Positions 1 to 5,436 of a stretch of 5,436 bases of DNA are shown piece by piece (positions within the stretch are counted from its first letter, which is position 1; each line of letters begins with the position of its first letter). A model generated the notes under the pieces. It made no database searches, had not been told where the DNA came from, and worked only from the letters and a program-made list of their open reading frames with translations. The position numbers and the translations under genes were made by a program. The stretch comes from an uncultured Bacteroides sp. (GTDB taxonomy: Bacteria; Bacteroidota; Bacteroidia; Bacteroidales; Bacteroidaceae): NCBI GenBank assembly GCA_900557355.1, contig USSR01000489.1:1-5436 (forward strand), read 5' to 3'.

Positions 1-1814
1 CACCGGACGCACGACAAACTTCTGGAAATATTTACGATTTTATGGAAGAATTTGAGCGGCTGGGAGGGGAGGCTCCGATATCTTTGGAAAATATGAACTG
101 CAAAAGTTTCTCCGAAGCTCCTTTATGGAAAAGTAAAATGGAGGAACTTCTTGCTAAATACCAGGGAAAACGTTCGCCTGTACTACTTGTGCTGATTGGT
201 CAGGAGGCTTGGACAGCTTATTTATCACAAGAAGATTCCATACGTGGAAATGTGCCGGTGCTGGCTGCACTGGCAAGCCGTAATGCCATTATTCTTCCGA
301 ATGATTCAGTCGATCTGAAAACATGGATGCCTGATGCAGTGGATTTCTTTAATGACTTTCCTAATTCTTTAGTGAAAGCCGGATTCGTTTATGAATATGA
401 TGTAGAAGCCAATATTAATCTGATAAAGAAGCTGTATCCGGAAACCAGGAATATTGCTTTTGTTTCCGATAATAGTTATGGTGGTGTTTCTTTGCAAGCA
501 CATGTGGTGGAAGAGATGAAAAAACACCCGGAACTGAACCTTATTCTGCTGGACGGACGAACGAATACGATTTATACCATAAGCGATAAATTACATGAAT
601 TGCCTCCTAACACAGCATTGTTACTGGGTACCTGGCGCGTAGATATGTATGACGGGTACTTTATGCGCAATGCGACTTATACGATGATGGAGGCTGCCGG
701 TGATGTTCCTACTTTTTCTATAACTTCTGTAGGTATAGGCTATTGGGCGGTAGGTGGAGTGATCCCCTCTTACCGGGCATTGGGTAAGGATATGGCGCAT
801 CAGGCAGTTCGTTTGTTGCAGGGACCGGACAGCAACCGGGTAGAAGTAGAGGTAATTCCGAATAAGATACAGATGGATAGCAAGATTGTGAAAGATAAGC
901 GTTTGGATCTGTCTTCCATTCATCAGCCTATAGAAATGGTCAATGAAACTCCATCATTTTACGAACAATATAAATATCATATCTGGACTGTTGGTACGGT
1001 CTTGGTCGTATTGCTGAGTGGATTGTTTGTTTCTCTGTACTTCTACTATCATACCAAGAAACTGAAAGATGAACTGGAAGAGTCGGAGAGTGCTTTGAGA
1101 GAAGCGAAGGACCGTGCTGAAGAATCCAGCCGTTTGAAGAGTGCTTTCCTTGCTAATATGAGCCATGAAATCCGTACTCCGTTGAATGCGATTGTAGGAT
1201 TCTCCGATGTGTTGGCTTCAGGAGGTATTTCGGTGGATGAACAGCAGGGATATGTCGATATTATTAAAACAAATTCGGACTTGTTGCTTCGCCTGATCAA
1301 TGATATCCTGGATGTTTCGCGTCTGGAGGCAGATAGGGTTACGTTTACAATTGAGAAGTGTGATGTAGTACCACTGTGTCAGCAGGTATTAGCTTCCGTC
1401 AGTCAGGCTCGTAAATCGGAAAATGAGTTTATCTTTGAGTGTGACCGTGAGAGTGTGGATTTGCGGACGGATACCCAGCGTTTGCAACAGGTTATTATAA
1501 ATTTACTCTCCAATGCCGATAAGTTCACCAGAAATGGTAAGATCACATTGAAGCTGGAAGTAGATGATGAGAAGAGAGTCGCTACTTTCTCTGTATCAGA
1601 TACCGGTACAGGTATTCCGTTAGAAAAACAGAAACTGGTATTTGAGCGGTTTGAGAAACTGAATGAATATGTGCAAGGTACAGGATTGGGTTTATCTATC
1701 TGTAAACTGACTGTAGAGAAGTGGGGAGGAGAGATCTGGGTAGATTCCGGACATACAGATGGAGCAAGATTCGTATTTACACATCCATTTGAGATAGAAC
1801 AACCAAATAAATAA
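1..1814 (+). CDS. Sensor histidine kinase with periplasmic binding-protein-like sensor domain (5' end cut by window)
   Basis: An inner-membrane two-component sensor kinase that would autophosphorylate on histidine in response to a periplasmic ligand. Residues are numbered from the ATG at 42. About 1-300 form an alternating alpha/beta region resembling ABC-type (type I) periplasmic binding proteins. A hydrophobic membrane segment spans about 314-336, followed by a charged, probably coiled-coil linker (about 339-370). The HisKA H-box SHEIRTPLN has phospho-acceptor H375. The HATPase_c domain shows an N-box (N487, N491), G1 box DTGTGIP (D520) and G2 box GTGLGL (546-551). No receiver domain follows, so this is a simple kinase, not a hybrid. 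The ATG at 42 is unlikely to be the start: the frame is open upstream to the window edge (13 further codons ending NIYDF) and no signal peptide follows the ATG, though a periplasmic sensor needs one. The ligand is unknown. The kinase call is very secure; the sensor fold is recognised by general pattern only. Confidence 0.93.
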   Translation, partial: PDARQTSGNIYDFMEEFERLGGEAPISLENMNCKSFSEAPLWKSKMEELLAKYQGKRSPVLLVLIGQEAWTAYLSQEDSIRGNVPVLAALASRNAIILPNDSVDLKTWMPDAVDFFNDFPNSLVKAGFVYEYDVEANINLIKKLYPETRNIAFVSDNSYGGVSLQAHVVEEMKKHPELNLILLDGRTNTIYTISDKLHELPPNTALLLGTWRVDMYDGYFMRNATYTMMEAAGDVPTFSITSVGIGYWAVGGVIPSYRALGKDMAHQAVRLLQGPDSNRVEVEVIPNKIQMDSKIVKDKRLDLSSIHQPIEMVNETPSFYEQYKYHIWTVGTVLVVLLSGLFVSLYFYYHTKKLKDELEESESALREAKDRAEESSRLKSAFLANMSHEIRTPLNAIVGFSDVLASGGISVDEQQGYVDIIKTNSDLLLRLINDILDVSRLEADRVTFTIEKCDVVPLCQQVLASVSQARKSENEFIFECDRESVDLRTDTQRLQQVIINLLSNADKFTRNGKITLKLEVDDEKRVATFSVSDTGTGIPLEKQKLVFERFEKLNEYVQGTGLGLSICKLTVEKWGGEIWVDSGHTDGARFVFTHPFEIEQPNK

Positions 1815-1819
1815 TTACT

Positions 1820-3565
1820 ATGAAGAAATTTTACTTTTTTTTAGGGTGGATATTCTTCCTGACAGGAGCCGTGTTGGCTCAGGATAAAATAGTAAAGCTG
1901 AAAATTGTAGAAACCAGCGATATACATGGTAACTATTATCCTTATGACTTTATACTTCGACATGAGGCAGCGGGAAGTCTGGCGCGTGTGTATGAGTTTG
2001 TTCAGAAGGAACGTGAGACTTATAAGGATAACCTGCTGTTGTTGGATAATGGAGATATTCTGCAAGGTCAGCCTTGCGCTTACTATTATAATTATATTGA
2101 TACCATTTCTCCGCATCTGGCTGCCGAAGTGTTGAATTACATGAAGTATAATGCTGGTAACATGGGAAATCATGATGTGGAAACCGGGCGTGCTGTGTTT
2201 GATCGTTGGGCAGGTGATTGTAATTTTCCCATTTTAGGCGCCAATATCATTGATACGGTTACAGGGAAAACGCACTTTAAGCCTTATGAAGTATTGGAAC
2301 GGGATGGTGTTAAGATTGTAGTGCTGGGAATGATTACTCCTGCTATTCCTGTGTGGTTGTCGGAAAACTTGTGGAAAGGTCTGCGCTTTGATGATATGGA
2401 AGAGACAGCTCGCAAATGGATGAAGATTATCCGTGAAAAAGAGAATCCGGATTTAGTAATCGGAACTTTCCATGCCGGACAAGATGCTTTATTAATGGGA
2501 GGTAAATATCGTGAGAATGCTTCACTGGAAGTGGCTCGTAACGTTCCTGGTTTTGATATTGTTTTGATGGGACACGATCATACCCGTGAATTGAAGAAGA
2601 TTAAAAATGTTGAGGGAGACTCTGTGTTGATTATGGACCCGGCAAGTAAGGGAGGGGTTGTGGCGAATGCAGATGTTACTTTGAAATTGCGTAAGGGAAA
2701 AGTAGTCGAGAAACATATCAGCGGAGTGCTGACTGAGATGAAGAACTATACTGCAAACAAGGATTTTATGGCTCGTTTTGCTCCCCAGTTTAGTGATGTT
2801 CGGGATTTTGTGTCCAAGAAGATAGGAAGTTTCACTGAAACGATTTCTACACGCCCTGCTTATTTCGGTTCTTCTGCTTTTATTGATTTAATCCATATGT
2901 TACAACTTGAAATCACGAATGCAGAAATTTCTTTAGCTGCTCCTCTGTCGTATGATACCGAGATCAGCAAGGGTGATGTGTTTGTAAGCGATATGTTCAA
3001 TCTGTATAAGTATGAAAATATGCTTTATACTATGAAGTTGTCTGGTAAGGAGATAAAAGATGCATTGGAGATGTCGTATGATTTGTGGACAAACCAGATG
3101 AAATCTCCTGATGACCATTTGTTGCTGCTTCGTGAGAAGCGTCGTGAAGGGGCAACGGATCGTGCTTCATTCAAAAACTTCAGCTTCAATTTTGATTCGG
3201 CTGCCGGTATCATTTATACGGTGGATGTAACGAAACCCAAGGGGGAAAAGGTGACTATAACCAGTATGGCGGACGGAACTCCTTTCTCTTTGGATAAAAT
3301 GTATAAAGTAGCACTGAATTCCTACCGCGGTAATGGTGGAGGAGAATTATTGACTAAGGGCTCCGGTATTTCTCAGGATGAATTGAAAGATCGTATCCTG
3401 TACTCTACGGATAAAGATTTGCGTTATTACCTGATGCAATATATAGAGAAGAAGGGTGTGATTGAGCCACATGCATTGGGACTATGGAAGTTTATTCCGG
3501 AAGAATGGGTAGAGCCTGCTGCTAAACGGGATTATGAATACTTGTTTGGAAAAGTGGAAAAATAA
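1820..3565 (+). CDS. Secreted CpdB/UshA-type metallophosphoesterase (probable 2',3'-cyclic-nucleotide phosphodiesterase / 3'-nucleotidase)
   Basis: A 581-residue exported hydrolase that should remove phosphate from nucleotides or cyclic nucleotides in the periplasm or at the cell surface. An N-terminal signal peptide has a likely cleavage after AVLA (residue 20); no lipobox cysteine is present. The calcineurin-like dimetal site is complete: D34-x-H36 (TSDIHGN), D77-N-G-D80, G117-N-H-D120, H219 and G252-H-D-H255. The C-terminal half matches the 5'-nucleotidase C-terminal substrate-binding domain (AAPLSYD, SGKEIKDALE, GIIYTVDVTKP, NSYRGNGGGE). From memory, the opening LKIVETSDIHGN and the NSYRGNGG loop resemble E. 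coli CpdB (METTDLHSN, NNYRAYGG) more than UshA, so the cyclic phosphodiesterase/3'-nucleotidase activity is preferred. A 5'-nucleotidase or UDP-sugar hydrolase remains possible. The length is a little below CpdB (about 647). The ATG lies only 5 bases after the kinase stop with no promoter between, so the two are probably co-transcribed. Confidence 0.92.
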   Translation: MKKFYFFLGWIFFLTGAVLAQDKIVKLKIVETSDIHGNYYPYDFILRHEAAGSLARVYEFVQKERETYKDNLLLLDNGDILQGQPCAYYYNYIDTISPHLAAEVLNYMKYNAGNMGNHDVETGRAVFDRWAGDCNFPILGANIIDTVTGKTHFKPYEVLERDGVKIVVLGMITPAIPVWLSENLWKGLRFDDMEETARKWMKIIREKENPDLVIGTFHAGQDALLMGGKYRENASLEVARNVPGFDIVLMGHDHTRELKKIKNVEGDSVLIMDPASKGGVVANADVTLKLRKGKVVEKHISGVLTEMKNYTANKDFMARFAPQFSDVRDFVSKKIGSFTETISTRPAYFGSSAFIDLIHMLQLEITNAEISLAAPLSYDTEISKGDVFVSDMFNLYKYENMLYTMKLSGKEIKDALEMSYDLWTNQMKSPDDHLLLLREKRREGATDRASFKNFSFNFDSAAGIIYTVDVTKPKGEKVTITSMADGTPFSLDKMYKVALNSYRGNGGGELLTKGSGISQDELKDRILYSTDKDLRYYLMQYIEKKGVIEPHALGLWKFIPEEWVEPAAKRDYEYLFGKVEK

Positions 3566-3577
3566 TTACTATCTTTG
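3545..3577 (+). promoter_or_regulatory. Bacteroides-type promoter for the histidine-rich protein gene
   Basis: A TTTG at 3545-3548 and a TATCTTTG at 3570-3577 are separated by 21 bases. This matches the -33 TTTG / -7 TAnnTTTG pattern of the Bacteroides primary sigma factor. The -33 element lies inside the last codons of the phosphoesterase gene and the -7 element just after its stop. Transcription would begin at about 3584, giving a leader of roughly 25 bases before the GTG at 3608. It separates the kinase/phosphoesterase unit from the downstream pair. Confidence 0.7.
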
Positions 3578-3607
3578 CAGTCGCAATTTTTAATAGACTG
3601 TAGGGAC

Positions 3608-3949
3608 GTGAATAAAAAGATAAAGAGAATTATAGGGGCTGTATGCTTGTTGGTGCTGTTTGTGGCATATCAGACAAGTATTACAGCCTTTACTCATGTC
3701 CATTACGTCAATGGAGTGCTGATTACCCACTCTCATCCATTTCACGGTAAGCACACGCACTCTAAAAGTGAACTTGTCGTTATAGGTCGTTTGTCAACTT
3801 TCCAATCTCCGGAGGTTGATCTATATGAAGAACTGCACCCTATGCGGATACTTCTGGCTATGCTGGAAGCGGAAAAATTAACATCCTTGGTAAAGGAAGA
3901 ATGGGGGCAGGTCGTTTCTCTTCGCGCTCCGCCGGCATTCGCGGCATAA
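3608..3949 (+). CDS. Small histidine-rich membrane-anchored or exported protein, function unknown
   Basis: A 113-residue protein when read from the GTG at 3608. It starts with a basic stretch (MNKKIKR) and a hydrophobic segment (about residues 8-28), giving a signal peptide or single membrane anchor. A histidine cluster follows with H30, H32, H41, H43, H46, H49 and H51, plus H77 further on. The pairs HVH, HSH and HTH in such a short stretch suggest metal-ion binding (zinc, copper, nickel, or a metal complex); that is inference. The C-terminal part is more polar and ends in an Ala/Pro-rich tail. The GTG is chosen because the next upstream start, TTG 3575, lies inside the promoter -7 box, and the next downstream ATG removes the N-terminal signal and the main histidine cluster. 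A short AGGGA (3602-3606) precedes the GTG very closely. It is followed after 119 bases by a TonB-dependent receptor, which suggests a shared role. No family name is assigned. Confidence 0.82.
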   Translation: MNKKIKRIIGAVCLLVLFVAYQTSITAFTHVHYVNGVLITHSHPFHGKHTHSKSELVVIGRLSTFQSPEVDLYEELHPMRILLAMLEAEKLTSLVKEEWGQVVSLRAPPAFAA

Positions 3950-3957
3950 TCTTTTAT

Positions 3958-3979
3958 CAAGCTTTCAGCTTGGAAAGCT
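3958..3979 (+). repeat. Overlapping alternative inverted repeats
   Basis: Two perfect inverted repeats share bases here. One pairs AGCTTTC (3960-3966) with GAAAGCT (3973-3979) around a 6-base loop. The other pairs CAAGCT (3958-3963) with AGCTTG (3967-3972) around TTC. They cannot form together. The site starts 9 bases after the stop of the histidine-rich gene. No T-run follows, so it does not look like a classical intrinsic terminator. It could be an RNA 3'-end or processing structure, or a remnant of the AGCT-rich repeat next to it. Confidence 0.55.
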
Positions 3980-3990
3980 ACCGGTTAATA

Positions 3991-4002
3991 TACCGAAAGG
4001 TA
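3991..4002 (+). other. Small hairpin with GAAA tetraloop
   Basis: TACC (3991-3994) pairs with GGTA (3999-4002) around GAAA, a GNRA-type tetraloop. A longer arm pair, AAGCTAC (3975-3981) with GTAGCTT (4020-4026), brackets it and is perfect over 7 bp. That outer stem competes with the first hairpin of the region (3960-3979), because both use 3975-3979. The pairing is seen in the sequence; any regulatory role in the leader of the receptor gene is inference. Confidence 0.4.
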
Positions 4003-4030
4003 CTTGTAGGTTGTAGCTCGTAGCTTGTCA
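4003..4030 (+). repeat. Four degenerate tandem copies of a 7-bp unit (CTTGTAG)
   Basis: The stretch reads as four consecutive heptamers: CTTGTAG, GTTGTAG, CTCGTAG and CTTGTCA. The first three differ from one another by one or two bases; the last is changed at its final two. It lies between the histidine-rich gene and the receptor gene, 38 bases before the receptor ATG. Similar TAGCTTG-type heptamer arrays occur, to my recollection, in other Bacteroides intergenic regions; this could not be checked here. Confidence 0.6.
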
Positions 4031-4057
4031 CTCATATTTTCAATACATACATTTTTG
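4025..4057 (+). promoter_or_regulatory. Possible weak promoter before the TonB receptor gene
   Basis: A TTG at 4025-4027 lies 20 bases before TACATTTT (4048-4055), one base off the TAnnTTTG pattern; a TTTG also occurs at 4054-4057 with imperfect upstream bases. Transcription would start within a few bases of the ATG, leaving almost no leader. The alternative is read-through from the promoter at 3545-3577. This is a weak match. Confidence 0.25.
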
Positions 4058-4068
4058 AGCGCAAATTA

Positions 4069-5436
4069 ATGAAAAAACATATACTTGTGCTGGTGCTTGC
4101 TATGGTTTGCATCAGCCTCTATGCCGTAAATCCTATAAAGGAAGGCAACATGATTTCCGGTCACGTGATAGTGAAAGGAACAGAAGAAAATATACCCTAT
4201 GCAACTATATTAATCAAAGAAAGCGGTCAGGGAACAGTCTCTAATGAAGAAGGTCAGTTCGAATTCCGTAAACTTCCTGTCGGGAAATACACGCTTCGCG
4301 TATCAGCGGTAGGTTATAAGACGCAGGAAAAAGAGGTAACTGTCAGTAAAGACTTTACTGCAGTCATACATTTCCAGATGCAGGAAGAGAGTTTCATGAC
4401 GGATGAAGTAGTGGTATCTGCCAACCGTAATGAAGTGAGCCGTAAGGACGCTCCGGTAGTTGTCAATGTGATGAGTGCCAAGCTCTTTGAGATGGTGAAT
4501 TCTACAGATTTGGCAAAGACGCTGAACTACCAGTCCGGCCTGCGTGTGGAGAACAATTGTCAGAACTGCGGTTTTCCACAAGTACGTATCAATGGTCTGG
4601 AAGGTCCTTATTCTCAGATATTAATAAATAGCCGTCCTATCATCAGTGCCCTTAGCGGGGTATATGGACTGGAACAGATTCCTGTGAATATGATAGAGCG
4701 TGTGGAGGTAGTGCGTGGTGGTGGTTCTGCTCTGTTCGGAGCGAATGCAGTAGGTGGTACTATCAATATCATTACTAAAGATCCTATCAGTAGTTCTTTT
4801 CAGGTATCGAGCATGTTTTCGTGCATGGATGGAAAATCGTGGGAACAATATATGGGTGGTAACGTTTCCTTGGTTGCAAAAGATAATTCTTACGGTATCG
4901 CCCTGTATGAAAGCTATCGTAATCGTAACCCTTATGATCGTGATGATGATGGTTTCTCCGAACTTGGTAAACTGAATATGAATACTTTCGGTTTCCGTGC
5001 TTACTATCGCCCTACACATTTCAGCCGTATCAATCTGGAATATCATACTACTAATGAGTTCCGTCGTGGTGGTAATAAATTTGATCTGCAACCGCATGAA
5101 TCGGATATTACGGAGCAAACTAAGCATATTATTAATAGTGGTGGTGTCAGCTATGATTTATTCTGGCGTGAATATAAACATAAGATTTCTCTTTATGGTT
5201 CTATTCAGCATACGGATAGAAACAGCTATTATGGAGCGCAACAGGACATGAATGCTTATGGTAAGACGGATGATCTGACCTGGATAGCCGGTGGCATGTA
5301 TGTAGGCAATATGAACAACTGCTTCTTTGCTCCTGCTACTTTTACCGGTGGCCTTGAATATCAGAATAACTCCCTGCATGATGTCATGGCTGGTTATCAT
5401 CGTGATATGAAGCAGGATGTACGGATAGCCAGTGCC
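4069..5436 (+). CDS. TonB-dependent outer-membrane receptor with carboxypeptidase-regulatory-like N-terminal domain (3' end cut by window)
   Basis: 456 codons are open without a stop to the right edge. The protein is an outer-membrane gated channel that imports a ligand using TonB energy. Residues 1-19 are a signal peptide (cleavage near SLYA|VNP). About 29-104 form a carboxypeptidase-regulatory-like beta domain (ISGHV, PYATI, GTVSNEEGQFEF, LPVGKYTLRVSAVGY). A TonB box DEVVVSA follows at 112-118. The plug covers about 125-236, with VRING, QILINSRP, IERVEVVRGGGSALFG and the closing GGTINIITK. The rest is the first part of the beta barrel. The plug holds C164-Q-N-C167, and a barrel loop holds DRDDDG (290-295), a DxDxDG-like acidic loop. 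The plug and length suggest a metal, metal-complex or vitamin-type receptor, not a SusC glycan receptor, but the substrate is not determined. The ATG at 4069 fits the signal peptide. It may be expressed with the histidine-rich gene upstream. Confidence 0.95.
   Translation, partial: MKKHILVLVLAMVCISLYAVNPIKEGNMISGHVIVKGTEENIPYATILIKESGQGTVSNEEGQFEFRKLPVGKYTLRVSAVGYKTQEKEVTVSKDFTAVIHFQMQEESFMTDEVVVSANRNEVSRKDAPVVVNVMSAKLFEMVNSTDLAKTLNYQSGLRVENNCQNCGFPQVRINGLEGPYSQILINSRPIISALSGVYGLEQIPVNMIERVEVVRGGGSALFGANAVGGTINIITKDPISSSFQVSSMFSCMDGKSWEQYMGGNVSLVAKDNSYGIALYESYRNRNPYDRDDDGFSELGKLNMNTFGFRAYYRPTHFSRINLEYHTTNEFRRGGNKFDLQPHESDITEQTKHIINSGGVSYDLFWREYKHKISLYGSIQHTDRNSYYGAQQDMNAYGKTDDLTWIAGGMYVGNMNNCFFAPATFTGGLEYQNNSLHDVMAGYHRDMKQDVRIASA

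Noticed and set aside
621..1300. Several minus-strand open frames opposite the kinase
   Set aside because: They overlap conserved sensor, membrane and HisKA coding sequence and overlap each other; their composition looks like antisense reading of a real gene.
1926..2135. Plus-strand frame of 69 codons inside the phosphoesterase
   Set aside because: It is an out-of-frame reading of the metal-binding motif region of the phosphoesterase, with no homology signal.
3742..3960. Minus-strand frame of 72 codons opposite the histidine-rich gene
   Set aside because: The plus-strand product has a signal/anchor segment, a histidine cluster and a matching promoter; the minus-strand one has none of these.
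3960..3985. Intrinsic terminator after the histidine-rich gene
   Set aside because: The 7-bp stem is short and AT-rich and is not followed by a run of T, so a terminator is not supported; it is listed as an inverted repeat only.
3950..4068. Cobalamin-type riboswitch before the receptor
   Set aside because: No B12-box-like core was seen and the gap is too short for a full cobalamin riboswitch.
4303..4581. Minus-strand open frame of 92 codons
   Set aside because: It is opposite the regulatory-like domain, TonB box and start of the plug of the receptor; no supporting motif.
4621..5127. Long open frame on the minus strand (168 codons)
   Set aside because: It lies wholly inside the receptor gene, which has clear TonB-receptor motifs on the plus strand. 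The minus-strand product shows no recognisable domain and no promoter or start context of its own.
4069..5436. SusC-type glycan receptor of a polysaccharide utilisation locus
   Set aside because: The N-terminal domain is shared with SusC proteins, but the plug motifs are not typical of SusC, and no SusD or glycoside hydrolase gene is in the window. The region right of the window could still change this.

Overview
The window looks like chromosomal DNA from a Bacteroidales bacterium, most likely the genus Bacteroides. Three things point there: a TonB-dependent receptor with an N-terminal carboxypeptidase-regulatory-like domain, a promoter of the Bacteroides TTTG / TAnnTTTG type, and AT-rich start regions without clear Shine-Dalgarno sequences. 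All supported genes lie on the + strand, and the window cuts genes at both ends.

Left half (1-3565): a two-gene unit. A membrane sensor histidine kinase with a periplasmic-binding-protein-like sensor domain is already open at the left edge, so its true start lies outside the window. Five bases after its stop codon begins a secreted metallophosphoesterase of the CpdB/UshA type, probably a 2',3'-cyclic-nucleotide phosphodiesterase/3'-nucleotidase. The tight spacing suggests co-transcription and raises the idea that the kinase senses the nucleotide, phosphate or nucleoside pool that the enzyme acts on. No response regulator is visible.

Right half (3545-5436): a second unit with its own promoter, whose -33 element lies inside the end of the phosphoesterase gene. 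It begins with a 113-residue membrane-anchored or exported histidine-rich protein, which probably starts at a GTG. A 119-bp gap follows that is dense in small inverted repeats and carries four degenerate tandem copies of a 7-bp unit (CTTGTAG). Then comes a TonB-dependent outer-membrane receptor, open to the right edge. Its plug carries a CQNC motif and an early barrel loop carries a DxDxDG motif. The histidine-rich protein beside this receptor suggests uptake or handling of a metal or metal complex, but the substrate cannot be read from the sequence.

No tRNA, rRNA, CRISPR array, insertion sequence or phage gene was seen. The most interesting points are the sensor kinase/phosphoesterase pairing, the histidine-rich protein/CQNC receptor pairing, and the structured gap between the latter two genes.
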